From positions 1 through 45,826 of IMG/VR virus record IMGVR_UViG_3300045243_000032: a DNA stretch of 45,826 bases. One strand, 5' to 3'. This DNA is from a virus. This document shows, in pieces, positions 21,313 through 30,186 of this stretch. The position numbers and the translations under genes are program-made. A model generated the notes under the pieces. That model did not search any database. It saw nothing but the letters and a program-made list of their open reading frames with translations, and was not told the DNA's origin. Every line of letters starts with the position of its first letter. The stretch's first letter is position 1.

Positions 21313-23223
21313 GTGTCAACTGCTGCCGATAATTTTCTTGCGAGAGTAACCGGAGCAAGCGCTGGGCTTTCGTTCGCCTACCGGCAATTTTTAGATACCT
21401 TAACGACTAAAGGGCTGTTCAATTCGGACGGCACATCGTCGTTTTTCGATTGGCTTCACGTCTACTCGTCGCAAGACAGTGCGACCGCGCTGCTCAATCT
21501 CGTTTCGTCAAGTTTCAACGGAACGCTGCATGGCTGCACGTTCACGACCAATGTTGGATTTACCGGCGTCGATAGTAGCACGACCAACTACATCGACACC
21601 GGCTTCGATCCGACGATGGGGACGCCAAAGTACACCCAGAACTCGGCCCATATTTCGATTTGGAGCAACACTAGCGCCGCCTCTACCGCCGGTGGCGGGG
21701 ACGCGATCGGTTCTTTCAACTCGGGGTTTACTGAAGACGTTCAGATCATTTGCCGATATTCCGATGGCAATGCTTACTGGCGAGTTAACGATGGCGGAAG
21801 CGGCGGTATCGCAAACGCCGATGGAAAAGGATTTTATCTAGGAAACCGATCGGGCGCGAGCGCGCAACAGGGCTATAAGAACGCGATCGATCAGGGCGTT
21901 GTTGCGGTCGCTTCGGTCACGCCGACAAACGCGCCCTTTTTTGTTTTGGCAACAAATCGCCAAAGCATCCCCGGCCCCGGAAACGGCGCCGGCATTCAAG
22001 CCCGAATGGCAAGCGCCGGGGCAAGCCTAACCTCGACGCAAGTAACAGACTTTTACAATGCTCTGGTCGCCTTCTTTGCGTTGGCGGATGCTGGGTTTCC
22101 CAGCGGCGCCCCCGAGCAGCGTCGGCGTCTTCCCTTCCGCGGCCCTCGGCGCGGCCCTCTGGCTCGTCGGGGCTTCCTCGAAACGCCGACAACGCCGGTT
22201 CCTGATCCGCCGGTGTTTCAGACCGAGCAGCGGCGCCGGCGTCCGGGTGGTTGGAGCCCTCGCCGCGGGCCGCTAACGGGCCGCAGCTACGTCGAGATCG
22301 GCCAGCCCCCGACCGCGGCAGTTGGCATCAACGCCAGTGCTGCGCTTGTGCAGGCCGACGCGACCCTCTCCGCAGCGGCGACCGTTACGGTCGGGGCTTC
22401 GGCGACACTAACGCAGGCAAACGCTACGCTCTCCGCGGCGGCGACACTCGCAATCGCTGCCAATGCCTCGCTCACGCAGGCCAACGCCACTCTAGCGGCG
22501 ACCGCTGGCGTGAAGGTAGGGGCAAGCGCCGCGCTCACGCAGGCCGACGCGACGCTCTCGGCGGCTGCAACGCTACCGATCGGCGCCTCGGCCGCTCTCA
22601 CGCAGGCCAACGCCACGCTGGTCGCGGCGGCAACGCTGCCGATCGCCGGCAACGCTGGCCTCACGCAGGCCAACGCGACGCTCACCGCAACCGCGGTGGC
22701 TGCTATCGCGGCCTCGGCCGGCTTGACGCAAGCCGACGCGACGCTGGCCGCGACCGCGCAGACGCTTGCTACCATCAATGCCGACGCCGCCCTAGTGCAG
22801 GCCGACTCAACACTGAGTGCGGATGCCTCGGTTGCCGACGCCCCGGTCGTGGTTCCGCCCGTCCTTGGCGGCATCAGCGGCTCCGGTGCTGGCAGGCGGG
22901 TTAGCGCTCGTTACCGCCCTATTACGCTCCGGGCCAAGCGCCTCAAAAAGAAGCTCGAAACGCTAGAGGAATTGCTAGCCGATCTGCGCCTTGAGGCCGA
23001 TACCCCTTGGGTTGCGGCCTTTCCCGAGGTGGCGCCGCCCATCCGCGAATATGTCGCCGAAGCGCGGCAATTGGTGGCCGAGATTAACGCGGCACGCGCA
23101 CAGGCGCAGGCCGCAGCCGAGGATCGCGCCTACGCGGAGATGGCTGCGCAAGCTAAGGCGCTACAGCAAGAGTTAGAAGATGAGGAAGAATTGATCGCGG
23201 CAACGTTGATCCTCCTGCACTGA
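21313..23223 (+). CDS. fibre-like protein with LamG-like head and eight 21-residue repeats
   Basis: 636 residues, GTG start directly after the previous stop. Residues 1-255 resemble phage concanavalin/LamG-type domains (FDWLHVYSSQDSATALLNLV, then GFTGVDSSTTNYIDTGFDP). Residues about 265-330 contain two copies of an Arg-rich segment EQRRR..P.RGPRRGPL..R. Residues about 336-505 are eight tandem repeats with consensus ATLxIGASAALTQANATLSA. The end is a charged coiled coil (KRLKKKLETLEELLADLRLE, then EARQLVAEINAARAQAQ). The layout suggests a virion adhesion or fibre protein with a repetitive shaft and a helical anchor. Confidence 0.7.
   Translation: MSTAADNFLARVTGASAGLSFAYRQFLDTLTTKGLFNSDGTSSFFDWLHVYSSQDSATALLNLVSSSFNGTLHGCTFTTNVGFTGVDSSTTNYIDTGFDPTMGTPKYTQNSAHISIWSNTSAASTAGGGDAIGSFNSGFTEDVQIICRYSDGNAYWRVNDGGSGGIANADGKGFYLGNRSGASAQQGYKNAIDQGVVAVASVTPTNAPFFVLATNRQSIPGPGNGAGIQARMASAGASLTSTQVTDFYNALVAFFALADAGFPSGAPEQRRRLPFRGPRRGPLARRGFLETPTTPVPDPPVFQTEQRRRRPGGWSPRRGPLTGRSYVEIGQPPTAAVGINASAALVQADATLSAAATVTVGASATLTQANATLSAAATLAIAANASLTQANATLAATAGVKVGASAALTQADATLSAAATLPIGASAALTQANATLVAAATLPIAGNAGLTQANATLTATAVAAIAASAGLTQADATLAATAQTLATINADAALVQADSTLSADASVADAPVVVPPVLGGISGSGAGRRVSARYRPITLRAKRLKKKLETLEELLADLRLEADTPWVAAFPEVAPPIREYVAEARQLVAEINAARAQAQAAAEDRAYAEMAAQAKALQQELEDEEELIAATLILLH
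22318..22821 (+). repeat. eight tandem coding repeats of 63 bp
   Basis: The repeats inside the fibre gene have a period of 63 bases (21 codons). Copies differ at many third positions while keeping L-x-QA-[ND]-A-T-L, so they are old or under protein selection. The last unit is slightly longer. They are coding and in frame, not CRISPR. Confidence 0.8.
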
Positions 23224-23238
23224 CGAAGGGACTATTCA

Positions 23239-24213
23239 ATGAGCACGACCTCCAAAATTGCCTTTACCGAAGGTTCGGGCAAAAACGGGGCGACTTATTC
23301 GATCTCGGAAGACGCCGTAACCAAAGAGATCGCGCGCGTTACGCTCAACAGCGGAACCGGCACCGAGATTAGCACGCTTCCCGTCAGCCTCACTAGCACG
23401 ACCATCACAGGAACCATCGCCGCTACTCAAAGCGGCGCATGGAACATAACCAACGCCGGCACATTTGCGGTGCAAGCCGCTCAATCCGGCACATGGACCG
23501 CTAAGATACTCGACAGCGGTGGCACGTCGATTACGACGGGCGCTGGCGCATCGGACGCGCATACGCTGCGCGTCACGATGGACACGGGGCAAGTAAGCTC
23601 GCTTGGGCAAGCCGTAATGGCTTCCTCGGCCCCCGTCGCCGTCGCGAGCAATCAGTCATGGCCGACAGGCATGTCGCCGCGTGCCTTTCAGGTGGCGTTC
23701 GCCACCTTGACGCGGCCGGCGAATGTGACCGCCTACACGGCTGGCGACAGCATATCGGACAACGCGACGGCCGGTTCTGTGACGGCGCTTGTGTCCGGCA
23801 ACATTGCGGACACGAACGACGACCCGCTCACGCTTACCGAAATCCTAATCGACAGCACAGACACCGGCCTCGCCGGCAAAAGGATACGGGCATACGTATA
23901 TCGCTCTAATCCGACAGCATCGACCGGCGTCGGCGGCGGCGACAACGCGGCGTTCTCCAACAAGAAAGCCGGCTATATCGGCAGCTTTGCGGGTACGCTG
24001 GAAACCGGCTTTAGCGACGGCACGGTCGGGCGGCTCGTTCCGACCTTCAACAATACCAACGGCGATCCCGCTGGATCGTTCATCGTTACGCTCCCGGTAA
24101 GCGCCGCAAAGACGCTTTACGTTCAATATCAAGCCGTGGATGCTTTCACGCCATCCGCCAATAGCACGACCATCATTGGCACGATCAGAGGATTTCAGGG
24201 CCGTGCTTCCTAG
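23239..24213 (+). CDS. putative virion/tail-associated protein
   Basis: 324 residues with a GAAGG SD. The N-terminal 150 residues are Thr/Ser/Gly-rich with repeated TQSGAWNI and AQSGTWTAKI motifs, seen in phage tail proteins. The C-terminal 180 residues look like a beta-sandwich (NVTAYTAGDSISDNATAG, then TLTEILIDSTDTGLAGKRIR). Located between fibre genes, so probably part of the receptor-binding apparatus or a decoration. Confidence 0.65.
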   Translation: MSTTSKIAFTEGSGKNGATYSISEDAVTKEIARVTLNSGTGTEISTLPVSLTSTTITGTIAATQSGAWNITNAGTFAVQAAQSGTWTAKILDSGGTSITTGAGASDAHTLRVTMDTGQVSSLGQAVMASSAPVAVASNQSWPTGMSPRAFQVAFATLTRPANVTAYTAGDSISDNATAGSVTALVSGNIADTNDDPLTLTEILIDSTDTGLAGKRIRAYVYRSNPTASTGVGGGDNAAFSNKKAGYIGSFAGTLETGFSDGTVGRLVPTFNNTNGDPAGSFIVTLPVSAAKTLYVQYQAVDAFTPSANSTTIIGTIRGFQGRAS

Positions 24214-24826
24214 TGCACCCTTTTTGCTTGTCAGGCGACCAAAGTTGGCGGCGACCGCGGGAGCAACTTGGGACCCGGCCACCAAAACAGCGAATGTCAG
24301 TCTATCGGGGGGCAATCTCGTCGCGACCTCTACTGCCGCTTCCCGCCAAGATGTGAGGGGGACAGCTGGGCACGCTTCTGGAAAATATTACGCCGAATTC
24401 ACGCTGACAACTCTTGCCGGGACAAATACAGGTATTGGCGTAGTAAACAACTCATTTCCGATTGATGGCAGCACTTACCCAGGCGCCGACACAAACAGTT
24501 CTGGATGTTTCAACAATGGCAATATTATTTTCAATAACGTCGTTCAATTTTCCAATCCCTCTTTTGGGCAAGGAATAATTGTTGGAATGGCCGTGGATGC
24601 TGGCCTAAGCAAGGTATGGTATCAGCTATCCGCCGGTTGGGGCAGTGGATGGAATAACAATGTGGGCGAAGACCCCGCTACAAACGGCGGCGGCGTTGTC
24701 ATCACAGGTGGCGGCACATTTTTCCCCGCGCTGGACATGGAATCAACAGATAACGGCGATGTATGGACAGCAAACTTTGCTGGTCCTTATACCCTTACCG
24801 TGCCCTCTGGCTTTGGGAATTGGTGA
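24203..24826 (+). CDS. SPRY/lectin-like virion protein
   Basis: 207 residues from the GTG at 24203, overlapping the previous stop; an open frame further upstream is inside the previous gene. GATWDPATKTANVSLSGGN and GKYYAEFTLTTLAGTNTGIG are typical of SPRY-like beta-sandwich domains in phage fibres, followed by GIIVGMAVDAGLSKVWYQLS. Such domains bind host surface ligands or other virion proteins. The Asn-rich composition differs from the earlier genes. Confidence 0.65.
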   Translation: MLPSAPFLLVRRPKLAATAGATWDPATKTANVSLSGGNLVATSTAASRQDVRGTAGHASGKYYAEFTLTTLAGTNTGIGVVNNSFPIDGSTYPGADTNSSGCFNNGNIIFNNVVQFSNPSFGQGIIVGMAVDAGLSKVWYQLSAGWGSGWNNNVGEDPATNGGGVVITGGGTFFPALDMESTDNGDVWTANFAGPYTLTVPSGFGNW

Positions 24827-24830
24827 CGAC

Positions 24831-26732
24831 ATGGCCGACACTAAACTTTCAGCGCTGTCGCAAGGTACGCTCCCCGATCTTTATTATGGGGATGACCAAA
24901 GCGGCAACTCAAAGAAGTTTAAGCAGTTACGGGTTTTCAACGTATTAGATTATGGTGCTGATCCTACATTCACCAATGATAGCGCGGCGGCTATCAACAA
25001 CGCCATTGCCGACATGTATGCGACGGCCCTTCACGGGGCCACCGTTTACGTACCTTACGGCCATTACAAGGTATTGAGTCCCATATCCTTAGCAGGCTCA
25101 AGCGGTTTTACCGGCCGCGTACAGGGCGCGGGAATGAACTCAACGATTATTGAAGCTCCTAATGGGGCGATCCCTAAAGATTTCGCCATGGTCGGTAACT
25201 TTGGCAATAACATGGTTCAGGAAATTTGCGACCTGAATATCGTAAACGGAAGTCAGACGATCGGAAGCGGCGCGCTAGTCTATTGCGAGGAAGTCGCCAG
25301 CCTGCGCAACGTTTCCCTTTCTGGAATGGTCAGCTTGATCTGCTGGTCAACGAACATGTCAATGACGGGGCTTCATACTGACAGCCCCATATTGACCGGT
25401 TCCGTTGGAATAGCAGGCGGGGGCTTTGGCTTAAATGGCTGGCGAACCGCGGGCGGCCATGAATATGCGATGATGGTGGCTGGAACCGGAGGTGGCTTTG
25501 CCACTAACATGACGGTTGAGGAATGTCCTAATGGCGCGATACTAGGTTATCGAATGTATTGTGCGACTGACTGCACGATCTCCGGGGGCGTGTTAACCGT
25601 GGGCGGCTCGATTTATCCAAACGACCCCGGAAGCAACCCCTTTAGTGTTGGTAGCCAAATCATAGCAACCGGCATCCCTGCCGCAACGATTGTAACTATT
25701 TCCAGTTTCGGAACGGGCGACGGAAGTGGCACGGGAACGTATAATTTAAGCGGCGCTGGCGGAATAACTCTCAGCACACCTCAGGCAATAACCAGTCGCA
25801 TTTCTGCACCGCTTAGCGGTTTCAAGTTTGGTGAGTACAATACTGAGGGCGTCGGCGTTGGGGTCAATCTCAATAAAGTAAGTTGCTGCACTATTGGTCC
25901 GCTCACATTGACCGGCACTATCAATGAGGCAGCGAGTACCGCGGGCGGCTCTAAAACCACAACGTCATCCTGTGCGATGTTCATACAGAATGCCGCTGAT
26001 AGTGTAATTGAATGTATAAATGCGGGAGTAAATTGTGCCCAGGCATGTATCTTATTCTCCAACAGTTTATTCGCCAAAGACCTCACGATTCAAAGCTGTC
26101 AAAGTAACTTCACATCTAACGCGGTGACAGGCACAACTGCTTTCATCGACAATGGGGCCGGCGCTGGAAGCCCAAGCGGGGTCGCTGGACATATCCTCAC
26201 GGTCAAGGCGGCCCTAACAAATACGATCGGCATCGGCGGCTACGTTACGGGCGCTGGCGTTGGAACGAATCCCGCCCCATTGATCGATAGCCAAGTGGGC
26301 TTTCCCTCAGGAACATATCAAGCAAATGGCGGCGGCGCCAATACGCAGTACGTTCTCAAAAACACTGACGGCAGTTCACCAAGTCTGAATATCACAGGAG
26401 TAGCCTTCACCATCAATCACGGTGTTGCTTGGGGAGTGCGGGGAACAGGTACGGGAGGAATAACAGGCGACCTCACGACGATGGACGGCAATATGAAGGC
26501 GGGGATACAAATTCTAAACAGCAATAATCCTTCGGGGCCGAATTTGAGCATGCATTTTAGCAATCTGCCGGGACAATCAGGCGTCCAACTGACGTTCGCG
26601 ATAGAAGGTATGCAATACGACATCGTTGATGCCAACACAACGACTTTCGGCGCGACCGTCTCTAGCGGTGGCGGCTCTAGCCATGTCCGCGTTCGATACA
26701 ACGGAACTAACTGGACGGTATGCGGGGCATAA
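24831..26732 (+). CDS. tail spike, pectate-lyase-type beta-helix
   Basis: 633 residues from MADTKLSALSQG. Residues about 36-90 (FNVLDYGADPTFTNDSAAAI, then TVYVPYGHYKVLSPISL) are the entry of a pectate lyase 3 / GH28-like right-handed beta-helix, the usual fold of podovirus tail spikes that bind or cleave surface polysaccharide. A Gly/Thr-rich insertion lies at about 245-320. The C-terminal 100 residues look like a trimerisation or carbohydrate-binding region. Catalytic residues cannot be assigned. The gene is richer in A and T than its neighbours. The short N-terminus (KLSALSQGTLPDLYYGDDQ) is a typical virion-attachment segment. Confidence 0.8.
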   Translation: MADTKLSALSQGTLPDLYYGDDQSGNSKKFKQLRVFNVLDYGADPTFTNDSAAAINNAIADMYATALHGATVYVPYGHYKVLSPISLAGSSGFTGRVQGAGMNSTIIEAPNGAIPKDFAMVGNFGNNMVQEICDLNIVNGSQTIGSGALVYCEEVASLRNVSLSGMVSLICWSTNMSMTGLHTDSPILTGSVGIAGGGFGLNGWRTAGGHEYAMMVAGTGGGFATNMTVEECPNGAILGYRMYCATDCTISGGVLTVGGSIYPNDPGSNPFSVGSQIIATGIPAATIVTISSFGTGDGSGTGTYNLSGAGGITLSTPQAITSRISAPLSGFKFGEYNTEGVGVGVNLNKVSCCTIGPLTLTGTINEAASTAGGSKTTTSSCAMFIQNAADSVIECINAGVNCAQACILFSNSLFAKDLTIQSCQSNFTSNAVTGTTAFIDNGAGAGSPSGVAGHILTVKAALTNTIGIGGYVTGAGVGTNPAPLIDSQVGFPSGTYQANGGGANTQYVLKNTDGSSPSLNITGVAFTINHGVAWGVRGTGTGGITGDLTTMDGNMKAGIQILNSNNPSGPNLSMHFSNLPGQSGVQLTFAIEGMQYDIVDANTTTFGATVSSGGGSSHVRVRYNGTNWTVCGA

Positions 26733-26921
26733 ATGGCTAATCTGCTTTTGCTCGAAGATGGTTCCAGCTATTTGCTGCTTGAGGATAACGCATCCAAACT
26801 TATTTTGGACGCGGCACCTGTGACGGGCGTGCCCCTCGGTCTGCTTTTCCGGCTTCGCCTTCATGCTAGTTTCCTTCTAGGCTTTGTCTGCCTCGATGCC
26901 TTTTGCTCTTGGGTTTCGTGA
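26733..26921 (+). CDS. small fibre-associated protein
   Basis: 62 residues: two near-repeats, LLLLEDGSSYLLLED and NASKLILDAAPV, a pattern seen in short phage proteins next to fibre genes, then a hydrophobic end (GLLFRLRLHASFLLGFVCLD). The ATG follows the spike stop directly. Function unknown. Confidence 0.55.
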   Translation: MANLLLLEDGSSYLLLEDNASKLILDAAPVTGVPLGLLFRLRLHASFLLGFVCLDAFCSWVS

Positions 26922-27169
26922 TGACCGCTGGCGCCGCGATTGGGTTTCTCAATTATACCTATTCGGACGGCGGCGCGTCACCGGGCGCGGGGGCGGGGAA
27001 CGCGATCGGCTTTCTGTACTATACCTATTCAGGCGGGGGGAGCGTAACGCCACCGCCGCCGCCAACGCCGACACCTACACCGCCGCCGCCTCCGCATCAC
27101 CCTAGGAAGCGCATCCCGCATTATGGCTTTCTAGACTACCCCTACCGGCGGTTTCCAAGGAACCGCTAA
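26921..27169 (+). CDS. hypothetical protein with Pro-rich linker
   Basis: 82 residues with TGATG overlap. Two copies of the motif AIGFLNYTYSDGG / AIGFLYYTYSGGG are followed by a Pro/Thr-rich linker and a third related motif (HYGFLDYPYRRF). A short repeat protein, perhaps virion-attached. Confidence 0.55.
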   Translation: MTAGAAIGFLNYTYSDGGASPGAGAGNAIGFLYYTYSGGGSVTPPPPPTPTPTPPPPPHHPRKRIPHYGFLDYPYRRFPRNR

Positions 27170-27280
27170 CGCATCTGCGAAGCCGCATCCGGGCGGCGGA
27201 TTAGTAGCCTCTCATTCGCTGTGGTGAGGGCGATCCTGCGGCGACGTAGGGTTATACGCTGCCCGGAAACAATTTCGTCA

Positions 27281-27323
27281 CCGGCCACGATACGGCCGGG
27301 CGTCCGCCGTGCGCTCTCACGGC
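27281..27323 (+). other. two adjacent hairpins in the gap before the scaffold gene
   Basis: The 222-base gap 27170-27391 has no supported ORF. It contains CCGGCC/GGCCGG with a 7-base loop (27281-27299) and GCCGTG/CACGGC with a 6-base loop (27306-27323). No T-run follows. They may be a Rho-type or processing site, or a leader structure for the scaffold and capsid mRNA. No convincing promoter was seen. Confidence 0.4.
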
Positions 27324-27391
27324 GCTATCCGCATCGTTCAAGCGACATTGGACGTTTCGTAAGTCGCCACGACACGGCGAAAGGATGAGCC

Positions 27392-28390
27392 ATGGTTGAC
27401 GAAAACAGTGCTGTACCTACCGAAAGTGCCGACGAAGTAGTCGTCACCGATCAAGACCTTTACGACCATGCGATGAGTAACGAGCCCTCCTCGCCGCCGA
27501 CACCGGAGGCGCCCCCCGCGCAAGCGGAGAGCACACCGGCGGAGGCAACGGGGCAGGCCCGCGATGACAAAGGCCGGTTCGCGGCGAAAGACGTTGAAGC
27601 CGCCCGCGACCAAGCCAAGGCCGCACAAGCCGCCGCGCCACAGCCGCAGCCGCAAGCGCAAGCGCCGCAAGCGCCCAAGCCGCAGCCGCAGCCCAAGGCG
27701 GAGGACCATCGCGTACCGTTGCGGGAATTGCTGACTGAGCGGGCCGAGCGTCAAAAGCTCGAAACGCAAGTCCAGCAGTTGACGGAAGCTTTCAACTACC
27801 TCCGCCAGAACGGGCAGATGCCGCAGCAAGGCGCGCCGCAAGGCCAGCCGCAGCCGCCGCCAGCCTCGAATCCGCAACAGTTGTTCGAACAGCCCGACCA
27901 ATATCTGCAACAGAACGTCATCACTCCCCTGCAATCGTGGGGAGCACAAGAAATGATGAAGATTAAAGAAGGCATCTCTCGCGACTACGCCAACGACAAG
28001 TACGGCGAAAAAGTCGTGAATGACGCTTTTGAAGCCATGAAAAAGGTTCGTTACTCGCCGGATGGCAACTTTGCCTACCAGCAAATCATGGCATCGGGCA
28101 ATCCCTATAAGTCGCTGGTCGAATGGCACAAGAAACAACGCGCGCATGAAGCAATCGGGGCCGATCCTGATGCTTGGTTGAAACAGAAGCAAACGGAATG
28201 GCTCAACGATCCCGCCGCGCAGAAAGCCATGGTCGAACTCATACGTAGGCAGCAAACGTCAGCCCCCGCGGCTCAGCCGCCCAATGTCAGCTTGCCGCCC
28301 TCGCTGTCTTCCATTCCGGCCGCATCGGCCCGCGTGGAACCGCTCGGCGACCTGTCTGATGCGAGTTTGTTTGCGCACGCAATGAAATAA
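27392..28390 (+). CDS. scaffolding protein
   Basis: 332 residues. An acidic N-terminus (TESADEVVVTDQDLYDHAMS), a Pro/Gln/Ala-rich linker, then helical segments (LTERAERQKLETQVQQLTEA; ISRDYANDKYGEKVVNDAFE; NPYKSLVEWHKKQRAHEA). No globular enzyme motif. This composition, size and position directly before the capsid gene are those of podovirus scaffolding proteins, which guide procapsid assembly through a helical C-terminus. SD AAAGGA. Confidence 0.8.
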   Translation: MVDENSAVPTESADEVVVTDQDLYDHAMSNEPSSPPTPEAPPAQAESTPAEATGQARDDKGRFAAKDVEAARDQAKAAQAAAPQPQPQAQAPQAPKPQPQPKAEDHRVPLRELLTERAERQKLETQVQQLTEAFNYLRQNGQMPQQGAPQGQPQPPPASNPQQLFEQPDQYLQQNVITPLQSWGAQEMMKIKEGISRDYANDKYGEKVVNDAFEAMKKVRYSPDGNFAYQQIMASGNPYKSLVEWHKKQRAHEAIGADPDAWLKQKQTEWLNDPAAQKAMVELIRRQQTSAPAAQPPNVSLPPSLSSIPAASARVEPLGDLSDASLFAHAMK

Positions 28391-28416
28391 CCCCGGCCGT
28401 TTTCCTGATCTGAACG

Positions 28417-28438
28417 CCCGCCGCAAGGCGGGTTTTTT
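28417..28438 (+). terminator. Rho-independent terminator between scaffold and capsid genes
   Basis: CCCGCC-GCAA-GGCGGG followed by six T. The stem is perfect. It lies 26 bases after the scaffold stop and 36 bases before the capsid start, so capsid transcription must read through it or begin upstream at a site that bypasses it. Partial termination here could set the scaffold-to-capsid ratio. Confidence 0.85.
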
Positions 28439-28474
28439 ATTGGGCGACGGCCATCACCAAAAGGAGCTACGGCA

Positions 28475-29638
28475 ATGGCCGTCTCAGTAATCCAGACCAA
28501 CAATAAACTGATCAAGTTCACGCAACAGATCGGGCGTGAATTTGTTCGCGAGAACATGTTCTCGCCCTATCAGGGTGAGGCCCTTAACGCCATCATCCGC
28601 ATTCGTAATGAGTTGAAGTCCGGCGGCGAGCAGATGAATATTCCGCTCGTCACGCGCTTGCAGGGTGCTGGCGTTTCCACCGGTACGCTGGTCGGAAACG
28701 AAGAATCGATCGACGACTACGGCATGCGCATATGGCTCGAATGGGCTCGCCACGCCGTCACCACGACCAAAGCCGAGAGGCAGAAGGACTCCGCTGATAC
28801 CTTCGGCGAGGCGAAGCCGCTTCTCAGCGATTGGGCCAATGAGTTGCGGCGTGACGAGACGATCGCCGCATTCATGGCGCTTCCCTCGGAGTCGCAGCCG
28901 TCAGCGGGTGTGCGGGTCAATGGTATTCAGTACGACCTTGCCACTACCGCGCAGCTTAATACGTGGCGTACCGATAACGTCGATCGTATCCTGTACGGTG
29001 CGGCAACCTCGAACTCGGCAACCGACCACGCCACGTCGTTGCTTAACGTGGACACGACCGCTGACAAGTTCACGGCCGCGAACCTCTCGCTCCTCAAGCG
29101 CATGGCGGTCAATGCTCTGCCGCACATTCGTCCCTACCGGACGGATGATGGTTACGAGTATTACGTCGCCTTCGCTGGCGTGAATCCGTTCCGTGATCTC
29201 AAGCTCGATCTTGCGACCACCAATAAGGACGCACGACCGCGCGAACAGTCCGGCCCGTACGGCGCGACCAAAAATCCGTTGTTCCAAGACGGCGATCAGA
29301 TTTACGACGGCGTGATCGTCAGAATGATCCCGGAAATCTCTCGGTTCGTGTCGAACGTGTGGACCTCTCTGAAAACGGCCGGCGCATCGAGCGCTCGCGT
29401 TGAGCCCGTTTTCCTCTGCGGTCAGCAAGCCTTGTCGTTCGCGATCGGACAGATGCCTAAGCCGACGTTCCGCGCCGAAGATGATTACGGATTCATCACC
29501 GGCACGGGCATCGAGATGGCCTACGGCATCGGGAAAAACTTCAAGAAAATGAAGTATCCGCAACTCTCGACGCAAACCACTAGCTCACTCATTCAGTGGG
29601 GCGTCGTGACCGGGTTCTACGCTTCGGCGTCCGACTAA
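28475..29638 (+). CDS. major capsid protein, N4-gp56/DUF4043 family
   Basis: 387 residues with an AAGGAG SD. The N-terminus (QQIGREFVRENMFSPYQGEA), the P-domain-like segment NIPLVTRLQGAGVSTGTLVG and IDDYGMRIWLEWARHAVTTT fit the N4-gp56 family of HK97-fold capsid proteins. Further supporting blocks are RPYRTDDGYEYYVAFAGVNP and the C-terminal SLIQWGVVTGFY. It forms the icosahedral shell, assembled with the scaffold encoded upstream. Confidence 0.9.
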   Translation: MAVSVIQTNNKLIKFTQQIGREFVRENMFSPYQGEALNAIIRIRNELKSGGEQMNIPLVTRLQGAGVSTGTLVGNEESIDDYGMRIWLEWARHAVTTTKAERQKDSADTFGEAKPLLSDWANELRRDETIAAFMALPSESQPSAGVRVNGIQYDLATTAQLNTWRTDNVDRILYGAATSNSATDHATSLLNVDTTADKFTAANLSLLKRMAVNALPHIRPYRTDDGYEYYVAFAGVNPFRDLKLDLATTNKDARPREQSGPYGATKNPLFQDGDQIYDGVIVRMIPEISRFVSNVWTSLKTAGASSARVEPVFLCGQQALSFAIGQMPKPTFRAEDDYGFITGTGIEMAYGIGKNFKKMKYPQLSTQTTSSLIQWGVVTGFYASASD

Positions 29639-29666
29639 TCCGATCCAGAACGAAAGGACTAACACA

Positions 29667-30116
29667 ATGGTTTCCTCACTCAACAGTGCGCAAACTGCTC
29701 GTGATCCGTTTGAACAAAACGTGATTATCAAGCGGTTTACCGTCAACTTCAACGATGCCGGCATCGCAACCGGCGTTGTTAGAGGGGTGGTTCCGCAAGG
29801 CGCCATCCTCATCGGAACGGATGTTCTGCTGAACGTCACGTTCAACGCCAACTCGACCAACATCTTTACCGTTGGTTCGAACTCGACGCAGTTGGACAAC
29901 GTGGTCGCAGACGCGAACGTCACGGAAGGCACGGCCGGTTTGTATCAAGATATCAAGCCGACCGGCACCGCTCTTGGCGTTCTTACTGCCGATCTGCCTC
30001 TTACCGCTAAGTACGCTCAGACTGGCGGCACCGTTGCCACCCAGGGCCAAGCCGTCGTCATCGTTAAGTACGTGACCGGCGGCGGCGTTAGCGGCGGCAT
30101 CGGCGTCGATAACTAA
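29667..30116 (+). CDS. capsid-associated decoration-like protein
   Basis: 149 residues, SD AAAGGA. Beta-rich: QNVIIKRFTVNFNDAGIATG, VVPQGAILIGTDVLLNVTFN, then QGQAVVIVKYVTGG near the end. Its size, fold type and position directly after the capsid gene suggest a decoration or cement protein. It is enclosed with the capsid gene between two terminators. Confidence 0.65.
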   Translation: MVSSLNSAQTARDPFEQNVIIKRFTVNFNDAGIATGVVRGVVPQGAILIGTDVLLNVTFNANSTNIFTVGSNSTQLDNVVADANVTEGTAGLYQDIKPTGTALGVLTADLPLTAKYAQTGGTVATQGQAVVIVKYVTGGGVSGGIGVDN

Positions 30117-30145
30117 CTAGCGTCAAAAGCTATCAACGTGCAGAC

Positions 30146-30175
30146 GGCGGGGCGCAAATGCCCCGCCTTTTCCTT
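30146..30175 (+). terminator. Rho-independent terminator after the capsid cassette
   Basis: GGCGGGGC-GCAAAT-GCCCCGCC forms a perfect 8-bp stem followed by TTTTCCTTTT. It lies 29 bases after the decoration-like gene and ends the high-expression capsid cassette. The next gene starts 11 bases further with a GGAGG SD, so some read-through is needed. Confidence 0.85.
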
Positions 30176-30186
30176 TTGGAGGGCTA

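Noticed and set aside
22318-22821. Regular 63-bp repeats as a possible CRISPR array
   Set aside because: The repeats are contiguous, in frame, diverged mainly at third positions and without unique spacers; they are protein repeats.
24645-24830. Upstream extension of the tail spike ORF
   Set aside because: It overlaps the SPRY-like gene in another frame; the ATG at 24831 gives the typical spike N-terminus.
21313-26732. Diversity-generating retroelement acting on the fibre genes
   Set aside because: No reverse transcriptase and no template/variable repeat pair were seen anywhere in the window.
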